This document shows, piece after piece, positions 36,184 through 44,484 of a stretch of 64,000 nt of DNA. The stretch lies in contig NZ_AJYZ02000042.1 of assembly GCF_000272045.2 (NCBI RefSeq), forward strand, positions 214,047 to 278,046, in the 5' to 3' direction. The position numbers and the translations under genes are program-made. Under the pieces are notes generated by a model. It ran no database searches and was not told the DNA's origin. It saw only the letters and a list, made by a program, of their open reading frames with translations. Each line of letters begins with the position of its first letter. Position 1 is the first letter of the stretch. This DNA is from Vibrio crassostreae 9ZC13. GTDB lineage: Bacteria; Pseudomonadota; Gammaproteobacteria; Enterobacterales; Vibrionaceae.

Positions 36184-36435
36184 CTATGACGTTTTGAATG
36201 AAATCTGCTGAAAATGAGGGTTGTCGACACAAACTTCTAGTGTGGAAAGGTCTGTGAGTACGACAAGTTGTTCTACACCTTGAATACTGACCTTAATGCA
36301 CTCTTCACGGCTATCATTGCGTTGAGTATCTAATCCGACACATTCAATCTGCTCGCCAGATTTCAGCGTTAATTTGATTGGGTATCGGTGCATACACACA
36401 ATCTCAATATAATCGTAATCGTTGCAACTAATCAT
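36184..36435 (-). CDS. rof: Rof-family Rho-binding antiterminator-like protein
   Basis: 83 residues from the ATG at 36435, preceded by GGAAGGG. The sequence MISCNDYDYIEIVCMHRYPIKLTL matches the E. coli Rof/YaeO layout (INCDDYDNLELACQH...LTLELKDG), then a KSGEQIECVG and Sm-like beta strands. Rof binds Rho and blocks its RNA loading. It is placed among cassette-like genes rather than beside nlpE/yaeQ-type neighbours, so it may be a second copy. Confidence 0.75.
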   Translation of the reverse strand: MISCNDYDYIEIVCMHRYPIKLTLKSGEQIECVGLDTQRNDSREECIKVSIQGVEQLVVLTDLSTLEVCVDNPHFQQISFKTS

Positions 36436-36605
36436 AATACCCTTCCAATTCATCCACCACGCTAATGCGACATGCCATACTATTCAATATCTTTACAATC
36501 AATAAGTTACTCGTATCACAATCGCATTGCCATAATCAGATTATTGAGTAATTTGTTAAATTTAATCTCGTTCTCACCATTCACATTTCATCTGTGAACG
36601 ACAAT

Positions 36606-37238
36606 TTAAGGCTTCAAGAATCCTTTCCAATAATGGTACAAACCACCAATGTCTGAAGAACACATTAGCGACATTGCGCCTTTGATTTGTTCTTCGCTCC
36701 ATTCCCACCATTTCATTTCTAGCAACTGAGCGATTTCAGTCTCATTGAAACGATAACGGATATGGCGTGCTGGGTTTGAACCGACAATCGAGTATGGCGC
36801 GACATCTTTAGTCACAACCGCTCGACTTGCGATGATGGCTCCGTCACCAACCTTAACACCACTCATGATCATGGCTTCTGTACCAATCCACACATCGTTA
36901 CCAATCACGGTATCACCAGAGCGTTCAAAGCCGTCTATCGCACCTTCAAACTTCTCATCGTCTTGATAGAAAAACGGGAAGGTACTCACCCACTGGTTTT
37001 GGTGGCCTTGGTTGCCCGCCATCATAAACACGGCGCCAGAACCAATCGAGCAGTAGCTGCCAATGATCAGCTTATCGATGTCGGTTCTATCCGGTAATAG
37101 GTAACGCGCACAGTCATCAAAGCTGTGGTTATGGTAGTAACCCGAGTAATAGCTGTGCTCGCCCACGATGATGTTCGGGTTGGTCACTTGTTCTTTGAGT
37201 GACTTTCCAACAAACGGGCTTTCAAAATAGTTTTTCAT
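36606..37238 (-). CDS. catB: CatB-type (xenobiotic) chloramphenicol acetyltransferase homologue
   Basis: Hexapeptide acyltransferase of 210 residues very close to the CatB/XAT pattern: [57 protein letters not shown] (catalytic His), [34 protein letters not shown] and [10 protein letters not shown]. CatB enzymes inactivate chloramphenicol and are common in Vibrio chromosomal integrons. The gene appears intact; no attC is visible next to it. Confidence 0.87.
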   Translation of the reverse strand: MKNYFESPFVGKSLKEQVTNPNIIVGEHSYYSGYYHNHSFDDCARYLLPDRTDIDKLIIGSYCSIGSGAVFMMAGNQGHQNQWVSTFPFFYQDDEKFEGAIDGFERSGDTVIGNDVWIGTEAMIMSGVKVGDGAIIASRAVVTKDVAPYSIVGSNPARHIRYRFNETEIAQLLEMKWWEWSEEQIKGAMSLMCSSDIGGLYHYWKGFLKP

Positions 37239-37331
37239 GGTTGTACTCTTAGTTTCGTTCTTTTAGTTAGGTACTTTTGTTGCGTGTTGATGGTTGTAAC
37301 TTGTTTATATTAGTGTAAAGGCAAACGTGCC

Positions 37332-38063
37332 CTATCGACCGCCTGCAATATCAATAAACGAGCCGGTGACATACGAAGCTTCGTCTGATAATAACCACGC
37401 GATAGAGTTCGCGACTTCTTCTGGTGTGCCACCTCGTTGTAACGGTAACTGCGAAGCTAGTCTGTCTACGCGATCTGGCTCTCCGCCGTCTGCATGCATC
37501 TCAGTATAAATACAACCTGGCCTTACGCCATTCACTCGGATATTGCGTGAAGCTAATTCAAGCGATAAGCCTTTGGTGAGTGAATCCATCGCACCTTTCG
37601 ATGCTGCGTAATCCACATACTCAAACGGTGCGCCAGTGCGAGAAGCGGCAGACGATACATTCACAATCGAACCCGCGCCATCGGCTTGTTTGATAAAGGC
37701 TTTACTGCACAGAAAGCAGCTTGATACGTTGGATTTCATCACCTTTTCAAAGCGATCCAATTCAATATCAACCAATGGTGACTGGGTAAACAAGATCCCG
37801 GCATTATTGACCAAATGAGTCACTGGGCCTAGCTTGTTACGAGCAATCTCAAACAAAGATTTCACATCCGATTCAACAGACACATCCGCCCGCACGCTTA
37901 TCGCGGTTCCGCCTTGTTCGCGAATCTCGTTCACTAGATCTTCAGCTCGCGACTCATTGTGTATAAAGTTAACGCATACGGCATAGCCTTTACTGGCCAA
38001 TAATTTAGACGTCGCTGCGCCAATGCCTCGGCTTCCGCCGGTTACAACCACTACCTTGCTCAA
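37332..38063 (-). CDS. SDR family oxidoreductase
   Basis: Classical short-chain dehydrogenase of 243 residues: NAD(P)-binding TGGSRGIG (residues 8-15), NNAG, catalytic Ser, then YVDYAASKGAMD (Tyr and Lys), and PGCIYTEMHADGG. Substrate unknown. GGAGG precedes the start. It is upstream of catB on the same strand, separated by 93 bp. Confidence 0.85.
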   Translation of the reverse strand: MSKVVVVTGGSRGIGAATSKLLASKGYAVCVNFIHNESRAEDLVNEIREQGGTAISVRADVSVESDVKSLFEIARNKLGPVTHLVNNAGILFTQSPLVDIELDRFEKVMKSNVSSCFLCSKAFIKQADGAGSIVNVSSAASRTGAPFEYVDYAASKGAMDSLTKGLSLELASRNIRVNGVRPGCIYTEMHADGGEPDRVDRLASQLPLQRGGTPEEVANSIAWLLSDEASYVTGSFIDIAGGR

Positions 38064-38081
38064 TGAAACCTCCTAATGTTT

Positions 38082-38172
38082 ACTTATTCTGTGCAACCTG
38101 ATTATTCGATACGACCTAGTTGTTCGTGACAAACTGATCGTATCGATACAAACTAATTGTTCGATACGATCT
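38082..38172 (-). repeat. 18-bp degenerate tandem repeat over a stop codon
   Basis: On the minus strand five units of 18-19 bp: AGATCGTATCGAACAATT, AGTTTGTATCGATACGATC, AGTTTGTCACGAACAACT, AGGTCGTATCGAATAATC, AGGTTGCACAGAATAAGT. The first encodes the last residues of the SnoaL-like protein and runs into its stop at 38153-38155. Confidence 0.78.
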
Positions 38173-38536
38173 GAACCCACTGCGATCGCCACGCCGGCGC
38201 TTCGAATGGGTCTGGCCAAAACTCAGTTTGCTTTTGAATTAAACCGTCAACCACCGTGTGAAAGGTGATCACTCGGCCTTTCAACACACTGTCAGTGACC
38301 GAAACGTCCGTGACTACCGTATCACCTTCACAGACAATCGAATTGAGCGTGAATTCCCAAACACCATTGGCTGGGTATTCAGTATTGATTGCAGTGAAGT
38401 TGTCGCGCCCTAACGTCAATTCAGACGACTGCGGCCAATAGCCTTCAAAATCTGCGGTTAGCCATTCACCTGCCTTTGCAAAATCATTACTGCGCATTGC
38501 ATCCCAAAATCCCAATACCACTTGTTTTGGTGTCAT
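38153..38536 (-). CDS. SnoaL/NTF2-like protein
   Basis: 127 residues with the cone-shaped NTF2-like pattern: PKQVVLGFWDAMRSNDFAKAGEWLTADFEGYWP, then INTEYPANGVWEFTLNSIV and a VITFHTVVDGLIQKQTEFWPDPF end. Such proteins bind or isomerise small ligands; the substrate is unknown. The C-terminus lies in a tandem repeat. It forms a possible unit with the HAD gene upstream (52 bp). Confidence 0.75.
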   Translation of the reverse strand: MTPKQVVLGFWDAMRSNDFAKAGEWLTADFEGYWPQSSELTLGRDNFTAINTEYPANGVWEFTLNSIVCEGDTVVTDVSVTDSVLKGRVITFHTVVDGLIQKQTEFWPDPFEAPAWRSQWVQIVSNN

Positions 38537-38587
38537 TATTCTTCCTTCAAGTTATTTACGTGTGGTGATTTTTAAATGTCTGCTTCG

Positions 38588-39304
38588 TTATGCGTACTTG
38601 CTAATGATCGTTAAAAGATCATCGACACTGTTAGCAATGTAATCGGGCTTGGTTTGCCAATTTTCAGGTTTCGATTGGCTATAACCTGCTGCAACGGCAA
38701 TCACTTTTGCGTTTTTACCCAGCGCGGCTTCAATATTGCGAGCAAACTGTGTGTCCGCTTCATGGTCACCGATGTACATCAAACAAAGCTCGTTAGTCGG
38801 ATCGGCGCCAAATATGTTCTCGACACATTTCACACCACCAAATGGATGGGGTTTTTGGTTGCCGCTCGAAACATCGTCATAACCCACTACCGATTTAAAC
38901 AAATCACCAATGCCATAGCTGTCGAGCACACCACGAATATTCAATTGAGAGTTTTGAGAGCAGATCCCATGAGGAAGATGAGCAAACTGATTAACCACGG
39001 TTTCCATTCCTTCAAACAAGGCAACGGCTGTTTGGTTTTTCTCTTGATGCTCTGCCCACATTCCACCAGCGATCAACATTTCATCGTGTGATAAGCCGTA
39101 ATAGTCGATATATAAGGCTTGCCAGTTTTTAGCCCCGTGGTTGGCTTCATGATAAAGCGCTTCGCTGAGCAAATATTTAGGTAAGTTGTCGCCTGACAAG
39201 TGTGGCGCGACTAAAGAGATAATGTCTTTTGTGATTGCGATATTCTTTGGAACGGAATTGACTAAGGTTCCATCGTAATCCCACAGGATGGCATCTAACT
39301 TCAT
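38588..39304 (-). CDS. HAD-superfamily hydrolase
   Basis: Phosphoglycolate-phosphatase-like HAD protein of 238 residues. Motif I DAILWDYDGTLVNS with the nucleophile Asp, a helical cap, motif II GICSQNS, and motif III/IV MYIGDHEADTQFARN. The substrate is probably a small phosphorylated metabolite. Confidence 0.83.
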   Translation of the reverse strand: MKLDAILWDYDGTLVNSVPKNIAITKDIISLVAPHLSGDNLPKYLLSEALYHEANHGAKNWQALYIDYYGLSHDEMLIAGGMWAEHQEKNQTAVALFEGMETVVNQFAHLPHGICSQNSQLNIRGVLDSYGIGDLFKSVVGYDDVSSGNQKPHPFGGVKCVENIFGADPTNELCLMYIGDHEADTQFARNIEAALGKNAKVIAVAAGYSQSKPENWQTKPDYIANSVDDLLTIISKYA

Positions 39305-39484
39305 ACACTATCTCTTTGTTTCGATTAATAATTTGAATTTATCATTCATAAGCCTATTTAGGGAAATCTTATTGTCTTGAATTTGAAAATTAGTCCAATC
39401 CGAACAATGCTAGAGAGCAAACCGTTACTAGCAAACAATAACCAAACAGCCTTTGTTCACATCACTGCTTTATCAATTGCAATA

Positions 39485-39500
39485 TATGCGTATAATCCCC
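39485..39500 (+). promoter_or_regulatory. Candidate sigma70 promoter of the SEC-C protein gene
   Basis: TATAAT at 39491-39496, followed by a GC-rich discriminator (CCCCGCTCC). No good -35 at 17 bp was seen, so it may depend on an activator or an extended -10. It lies about 65 bp before the ATG at 39560, supporting that start over the longer frame from 39377. Confidence 0.45.
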
Positions 39501-39559
39501 GCTCCATTGCGCTATCGTCGTTAAAAATAGCGCCATTCAACATTTTTTATGAGTACCCA

Positions 39560-39892
39560 ATGTCGAAACTATTTTTCAAAGGCCGTATCGAAACAAGACA
39601 GAACCACGTTCTTGCTGGCTACAACGTAAACCGCGATGTAAAAGCGGGTACCGAAGAATCTCCAATCGCAGTAATGGTTCAAACTGAAGCGCGCAAAGCA
39701 GAAGTTGAAGCACTAGCCGCTGAAAATTCTATCTTCGTTACTGTTACAGTCGACGCAGACAAAGAAGAGAACACCATCGAGCTTGATACTCTACTGAACA
39801 AGCCAAAAACGATGACGTTTGAAAAGACCCCTAACCGTAACGATCCGTGTTCTTGCGGCAGCGGTAAAAAATACAAGAAGTGTTGTGCATAA
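39560..39892 (+). CDS. SEC-C metal-binding motif protein (PBPRA1643 family)
   Basis: 110 residues from the ATG at 39560. The body (LFFKGRIETRQNHVLAGYNV) is followed by a C-terminal zinc-binding SEC-C motif, RNDPCSCGSGKKYKKCCA. This matches a small Vibrio/Photobacterium family of unknown function. It is one of few plus-strand genes in this half of the window and has its own promoter and terminator. Confidence 0.8.
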   Translation: MSKLFFKGRIETRQNHVLAGYNVNRDVKAGTEESPIAVMVQTEARKAEVEALAAENSIFVTVTVDADKEENTIELDTLLNKPKTMTFEKTPNRNDPCSCGSGKKYKKCCA

Positions 39893-39940
39893 GACTTCTC
39901 ACTCAAACTGCCAATAGCACGATGAGTTAAGTAATATCTA

Positions 39941-39975
39941 ACGGGAAGATCATTGAGGTCTTCCCGTTTTTATTT
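39941..39975 (+). terminator. Terminator after the SEC-C protein gene
   Basis: ACGGGAAGA (39941-39949) pairs with TCTTCCCGT (39959-39967), followed by TTTTATTT. Confidence 0.88.
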
Positions 39976-39996
39976 GCCTAAGCCAAACTCACAAAC

Positions 39997-40239
39997 TCAG
40001 TCGAGGTTGTCTGGTGTATTCAGATATGTTCCACATTGGGTACATTTGTAATCACCTGTCGCGCCCGAACCTGTAACACCAAAAGATAGAAACTCCGATA
40101 AAATTCGTTGGAGTAAGCTCGGTTCTTTATCTTCAGCTTGTGGTGCCTTTTGCACTTGGCTACTGAACATCGTGTACCTATGCAGTGTAAGTTCCTTACA
40201 GTTACAGCAGAACGCTCTCGTCTTCTCACTTCCATACAT
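39997..40239 (-). CDS. Small twin-CxxC zinc-ribbon-like protein
   Basis: 80 residues with CCNCKELTLHRY near the N-terminus and YKCTQCGTYL near the C-terminus, separated by a hydrophobic segment (LLQRILSEFLSFGVTG). It resembles the products at 35942 and 42403 in layout. Function unknown. Confidence 0.62.
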   Translation of the reverse strand: MYGSEKTRAFCCNCKELTLHRYTMFSSQVQKAPQAEDKEPSLLQRILSEFLSFGVTGSGATGDYKCTQCGTYLNTPDNLD

Positions 40240-40371
40240 AATATCTATAGCCTTAATTCAAAGCACAAATTCAACACATGGCAAATATGCCACATGTTGA
40301 GTTAAATCTATATATTTTCATGAAGTTATGAGCAAATTAAAGCGTTTCAAAGAAAGGTAAGCTCTCGACTG

Positions 40372-40887
40372 TTAAGTGACGTGTTGATGAACAAAGTTAT
40401 TCAATTCAGTCACGCTTCTGATGATGTAAACCTCTTTCTCTTTAGCGCGCAATTCTAACTGCGCTTTAAAGTCGTCATTCCAAAATTTAGGACACAGTTT
40501 TAGTGTCTTATAACTTTGTATCGTGCCTTTTATAACTGAACTTCCATCAGGCCAGCCTTCAGGTTTAACGAATAGACCTTTGAGCATTCGCTTGGTTACA
40601 AACCAGTAGCTAATTGAATAAGGAAGGTCGATATAAACCAAGGTATCAGCTGCATCTAAACGTGTGTTGAACGAGCCTAGAGGGCCAAAACCATCGATGA
40701 TCCAGCTTTCTGACTTAAGTATGCTCTCATGAGCCTCCTCAAATACTTCACGTTCAACAAACTCTCCGTTGGCCTTGTAAACAATAGAGTCCAACTGGTG
40801 AAGCTCTATCCCTGTAGCTAGTGCTAACGCCTTGCTGACTGTGGATTTTCCACTCCCAGGCTTGCCAAAAACCGCGATCTTTTTCAT
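40372..40887 (-). CDS. P-loop nucleoside/adenylate-kinase-like ATPase (FlaR-like)
   Basis: 171 residues from the ATG at 40887 (MKKIAVFGKPGSGKST), preceded by GAGGAAG. The P-loop GKPGSGKST and a lid-like basic region resemble the topology-modulation/FlaR group of adenylate-kinase-like proteins. WIIDGFGPLGSFNTRLDAADTLVYIDLP is the Walker-B region. A structured leader with a terminator lies directly upstream. Confidence 0.75.
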   Translation of the reverse strand: MKKIAVFGKPGSGKSTVSKALALATGIELHQLDSIVYKANGEFVEREVFEEAHESILKSESWIIDGFGPLGSFNTRLDAADTLVYIDLPYSISYWFVTKRMLKGLFVKPEGWPDGSSVIKGTIQSYKTLKLCPKFWNDDFKAQLELRAKEKEVYIIRSVTELNNFVHQHVT

Positions 40888-40927
40888 ATGACTTCCTCTA
40901 TTCAGATAAAACCCATAAGACAGCGAC

Positions 40928-40952
40928 AAAAAACCCACCTTACGGGTGGGTT
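40928..40952 (-). terminator. Terminator in the leader of the P-loop kinase gene
   Basis: On the minus strand AACCCACC (40952 to 40945) and GGTGGGTT (40939 to 40932) form an 8-bp stem with a 5-nt loop and a T-run of six. It lies about 40 bp before the kinase start and 195 bp after the DUF302 gene, so it ends a leader or a small RNA. Confidence 0.82.
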
Positions 40953-41041
40953 CGATAAACAAAGCGCATCAACAATCCCACCATTCCTATGGAATGATGA
41001 TAATTCGTTGGTTAGATTGCGCTAAATTCAGTTTCATAAAA
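40928..41041 (-). ncRNA. Structured leader RNA or small RNA with attenuator-like layout
   Basis: On the minus strand TTGACA (41072-41067) and TATATAAA-like bases near 41054-41047 suggest a promoter, although the spacing is short. A 16-codon ORF, MKLNLAQSNQRIIIIP (41037-40987), has four consecutive Ile codons but almost no 5' leader. A stem CATTCC/GGAATG follows, with GGTGGG (40982-40977) able to pair with the CCCACC of the terminator stem, an antiterminator option. It may be an attenuator of the kinase gene or an independent RNA of about 110 nt. Confidence 0.5.
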
Positions 41042-41146
41042 CTACTTTTATATACTGTTGCTTAGTTGTCAACACAATGACTAATGGGCGATATCATCGT
41101 CATATCGCACCCATTAATAGTCTTAATGAGTGCTTATTGATCTTGG

Positions 41147-41617
41147 TTATTTTGCTTTCTTTTTCGCCACTGTCGCTTCTGATAGCTTGCTTAGTACACC
41201 CGATACTTTCTTAACGACCTCGTCACAGCCATTGATCGCGTGACGCTCTACCAAGTAATTAGGATCGTTGTAAGACAACCATACTTTCTTATTAGAATCC
41301 TCAGTGACTAACACCTTCTGCGGTAAATCTATCGCGACTTCTTGAGCACATTGCATTAATGGTGTCCCTACTTTCGGGTTACCAAAGATGATGACTTCCG
41401 TTGGTCTCAATTCAAGATCGACCTTACTCGCGTTTTTCTGATGGTCAATTCGCGCAAACAATGTCAAACCTTTGCTTATAGCGAGTTCTTCAAAGCGGTC
41501 AGCGGTCTCTTTCACTGAGTAATTACTTTGGTATTTAATCAAACCATCAGAAGCCGCAGCTAAAAATGATGCAGAGAGTAAAATGGCGCATAGTGGTAGT
41601 AATTTTTTCATCGTCAC
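41147..41617 (-). CDS. DUF302 domain exported protein
   Basis: 156 residues with a signal peptide (MKKLLPLCAILLSASFLAAA). The DUF302 core is recognisable: SVKETADRFEELAISKGLTLFARIDHQKNA and PTEVIIFGNPKVGTPLMQCAQEVAIDLPQKVLV. Such proteins are periplasmic or secreted and of unknown function. RBS GAGGTGA precedes the start. Confidence 0.83.
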   Translation of the reverse strand: MTMKKLLPLCAILLSASFLAAASDGLIKYQSNYSVKETADRFEELAISKGLTLFARIDHQKNASKVDLELRPTEVIIFGNPKVGTPLMQCAQEVAIDLPQKVLVTEDSNKKVWLSYNDPNYLVERHAINGCDEVVKKVSGVLSKLSEATVAKKKAK

Positions 41618-41811
41618 CTCAGAGATTTAACCTAATCAAACTTACATTCATAGCGCCACTTCTAAAATCAGCGACGTAACCCATGTCAGTATAGACGCGA
41701 TTCCATTCTCAGTTTGCAGAGAGGATCACTTTTCTAATGCGTCTTATTATCATCAGTTTACCTAGGGTTTATTCACATCGTTAACTCATGGAGTAACTTA
41801 AAACAAGAGAG

Positions 41812-42333
41812 CTAATACATATAGCCAAGCCAATCAATATCCCCTAAAGGCCATTGTTTTCCGTTCAATGGCTTTACATATAGGTCATCAATTTCTTCAA
41901 CAGCGACGCCATAACTAAGGTGCTCATGAAGTCTTAACCAAGAGTTAGTACTAGTAATTTGGACATACCCTTGTGAGGAATAGAAATCATGAAGATCTGA
42001 TATCAAAATAATGAAATCGACATCCCTATTCTTTGCATACCCATCCAATTCAGACAGCATAGATTTACCAACACCTTGCCCTCGGACATTCTCAGCAACA
42101 CAAAAATCAATAACACCTAATACTTTGTACGCACTGTCACCAACACTGACCATACGGTGATCAAGACCAAGGTAGCCGACGAGTCGTTCTTCACGGTATT
42201 GCAGAGCTCGCATATGAGGGAGTTGTTTATAATAAGAACGCTCTACCTGATGATCGGGGAAAGAGCTATTTCTCAGAGCGGTAATGGCTTGATGTTGCTC
42301 TTTAGACACTTCAATTTCGGATATGATTTCCAT
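41812..42333 (-). CDS. GNAT family N-acetyltransferase
   Basis: 173 residues from the ATG at 42333, preceded by AAGGGA; an ATG eight codons earlier lacks an RBS. The acetyl-CoA motif is VAENVRGQGVGKSMLSELDGYAKNRD, with DFYSSQGYVQI near the end. Resembles the aminoglycoside 2'-N-acetyltransferase-like subgroup, but the substrate is unknown. Confidence 0.8.
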   Translation of the reverse strand: MEIISEIEVSKEQHQAITALRNSSFPDHQVERSYYKQLPHMRALQYREERLVGYLGLDHRMVSVGDSAYKVLGVIDFCVAENVRGQGVGKSMLSELDGYAKNRDVDFIILISDLHDFYSSQGYVQITSTNSWLRLHEHLSYGVAVEEIDDLYVKPLNGKQWPLGDIDWLGYMY

Positions 42334-42402
42334 ACAGTCCCTTGCGATTTCTGACACATATTTATTGTTGTCAGGATATTTACATCAAATTTTCATACCC
42401 AA

Positions 42403-42660
42403 TTAATGCCACGACTTAGTCCCACATTTCTCACATTGGTATTCGTAATCACTGTCTACATAAAAACTGGGAACATTATGGTCACCTCTAAACAATAACG
42501 TCACCAGGTACTCCATCAACACGCCTAACTTCCATTGTTTCTTTTCAGATTCAGCGTCCGCTTTAGATTCAGCATCGGAAGCGCTAACAGCAAGGTGCGG
42601 GGTAAGTGCGTCGCACTGCTCACAGTGATAAGGGTGTTTAATATACTTATTATCAAGCAT
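42403..42660 (-). CDS. Small twin-CxxC zinc-ribbon-like protein
   Basis: 85 residues: YHCEQCDALTPHL near the N-terminus, an acidic, Ala/Ser-rich linker, a hydrophobic stretch (WKLGVLMEYLVTLLF) and YQCEKCGTKSW at the end. Same layout as the proteins at 35942 and 39997. Function unknown. Confidence 0.65.
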   Translation of the reverse strand: MLDNKYIKHPYHCEQCDALTPHLAVSASDAESKADAESEKKQWKLGVLMEYLVTLLFRGDHNVPSFYVDSDYEYQCEKCGTKSWH

Positions 42661-42863
42661 TTATATAAGCCAACTGATATTTATAAATTTGATACATACT
42701 AACAACTTATCACTCGGTTATCGAACTTATTGTTGTCCACTAGAGTTTTATTAGAAAGAAATGAGACACAAGGTAAGTGCCATGCATCTTGAATCAGTTA
42801 CCATCGAGATCTCCCTCATTGAAAAGCTAAAGCTATTCTTACGCTAAGGTATGAAATTAACTT

Positions 42864-43445
42864 TTACTTTAATAGCCCTTTTTCCGCAGCACCTTCAAGT
42901 TGCACTTCTAGCTCTTTCCATAAGGCACGACTGCCTTTAGAAATACGCTCGCCATTGAAGGTCAGTACTTTGTCTTTGGATATGTTGTGCTTCTTCCAGC
43001 TGTGACCACCACCATGGATGTTATGAAGCAAAGGCGGCACTCTATCGATCGCCTTACAAAATCTAGCTTCTGGTGACTCACCGGCTTCGAACTCAAGCCA
43101 TAAATCCAAATACTCGCTTGTTGAATGGCTCGGCAATGATTTCAGCAACCGCTCGACGCAGTTTCTCTCTTTGAGCTTGTTTTCTTCGGTTTCACTGGCA
43201 TAAATGATGGTGTCTCCGGCATCGATTTCCCCAAGATCATGAATCAGCAGCATCTTCATTACTCGCGTAATATCGATTTCTTCATTGGCATAGTCTTTCA
43301 ACATGAGTGCGCTCAAACAGACGTGCCAACTGTGCTCAGCGGAGTTTTCATATCGATCCAATCCAACCGGTTTTGTCTGTCGATGAACATCCTTTAATTG
43401 TTCAATCTCGACCATGAATTGCAGAATGCCTTTGATTTCTTCCAC
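42864..43445 (-). CDS. HD-domain protein (YfbR-like)
   Basis: 193 residues with an HD metal-dependent phosphohydrolase pattern: AEHSWHVCLSALMLKDYA, MLLIHDLGEIDAGDTI and a later acidic ARFCKAIDRVPPLLHNI. Closest in memory to HD_3 family 5'-nucleotidase-like proteins. Substrate unknown. Confidence 0.82.
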   Translation of the reverse strand: MEEIKGILQFMVEIEQLKDVHRQTKPVGLDRYENSAEHSWHVCLSALMLKDYANEEIDITRVMKMLLIHDLGEIDAGDTIIYASETEENKLKERNCVERLLKSLPSHSTSEYLDLWLEFEAGESPEARFCKAIDRVPPLLHNIHGGGHSWKKHNISKDKVLTFNGERISKGSRALWKELEVQLEGAAEKGLLK

Positions 43446-43512
43446 GATGAGCTTCCTTAACTTAAGTTGATGATTTAGCGGTGCGGAGGGTTAACCTAAC
43501 GAAAGAGAAGCG

Positions 43513-43920
43513 TTACTCCCAATGAACCGACATTTTGTAATACGCAACACCCGATTTTTCAAATTCAGGGCCTTCTACAGCCATCCCAAACTTTTGATAA
43601 AAACCTAAAGCCGTTGTACGCGCATCGCACCAAAAATATTGGATGTTTAAATCTTTGAGGTTAGAGATTGCATGATCAATCACGTTTGAACCGATTCCCT
43701 GCCCTTGGAATTCAGGCAGCGTGGCAAACTTTCTCAGCCTCGCTTCATTGCCTTGGATATAGATAGACGCGACACAAACCAACTGCTCACCAATAAACGC
43801 GCCGTAATGCGTTGCTTGTTCGTCATCTGGCACCATACAAAACGACATCGGTTTATCAGGCCAAAGCACTTGATGCCTAACCGGAAGTACCTCCATCGCT
43901 GACAGCTGTTTTATTTCCAT
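43513..43920 (-). CDS. GNAT family N-acetyltransferase
   Basis: 135 residues; motif A reads KFATLPEFQGQGIGSNVIDHAISNL, and the end LGFYQKFGMAVEGPEFEKSGVAYYKM resembles ElaA/PhnO-like enzymes. Substrate unknown. Confidence 0.82.
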   Translation of the reverse strand: MEIKQLSAMEVLPVRHQVLWPDKPMSFCMVPDDEQATHYGAFIGEQLVCVASIYIQGNEARLRKFATLPEFQGQGIGSNVIDHAISNLKDLNIQYFWCDARTTALGFYQKFGMAVEGPEFEKSGVAYYKMSVHWE

Positions 43921-44008
43921 ATTCTCTGTTTAGCTCCCGACTTGATTACCCTTGTTGTAATTGCAGAGATTGTGATCGCCATGATTGTTATTACTAAGCT
44001 TATTATTA

Positions 44009-44428
44009 CTAAACTTGGTAAGTCATTAAGTGATAACGCTCTAATCCCTCTCCCTCTGTGGACGAGATTACAAAGCCTTGCGACTGATAAAAGCCAACCG
44101 CATTTTCATTGGTAGTCAAACACTTCAATGTCAGATCAGGGTAATGTTGTTTGCAAGTATTGAGTAAAGCAGAACCAGCCCCAGAACGTAGCATTCGCGC
44201 GCAAACATAGAGGTGATGGATGAAGCTTTCAGGTTTCCAAATAGAGGCAAAACCTAAAACCTTATTGCCAGAAACGGCGACCCATATTTCTTCACCTTCT
44301 GTATCTAATTCGAAATCGGATAACTTAAAAGCGTCGGCATCAGCCCAATGAAAGGTGTCCTGTCTTGATTCTAGATAGAGCGCCTGTAAAGCGGTTAAAT
44401 ACTTGGGTTGATACCTAGTGACTTCCAT
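44009..44428 (-). CDS. GNAT family N-acetyltransferase
   Basis: 139 residues. HLYVCARMLRSGAGSALLNTCKQ is the CoA-binding segment and ENAVGFYQSQGFVISS the beta-bulge region. Separate from its neighbours and not a close repeat of them. Confidence 0.8.
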   Translation of the reverse strand: MEVTRYQPKYLTALQALYLESRQDTFHWADADAFKLSDFELDTEGEEIWVAVSGNKVLGFASIWKPESFIHHLYVCARMLRSGAGSALLNTCKQHYPDLTLKCLTTNENAVGFYQSQGFVISSTEGEGLERYHLMTYQV

Positions 44429-44484
44429 GTCGCTCCTGCCAATCCGTATGACTAGAATTATGGTTGTGGGCTAAGCTTGCTTAT

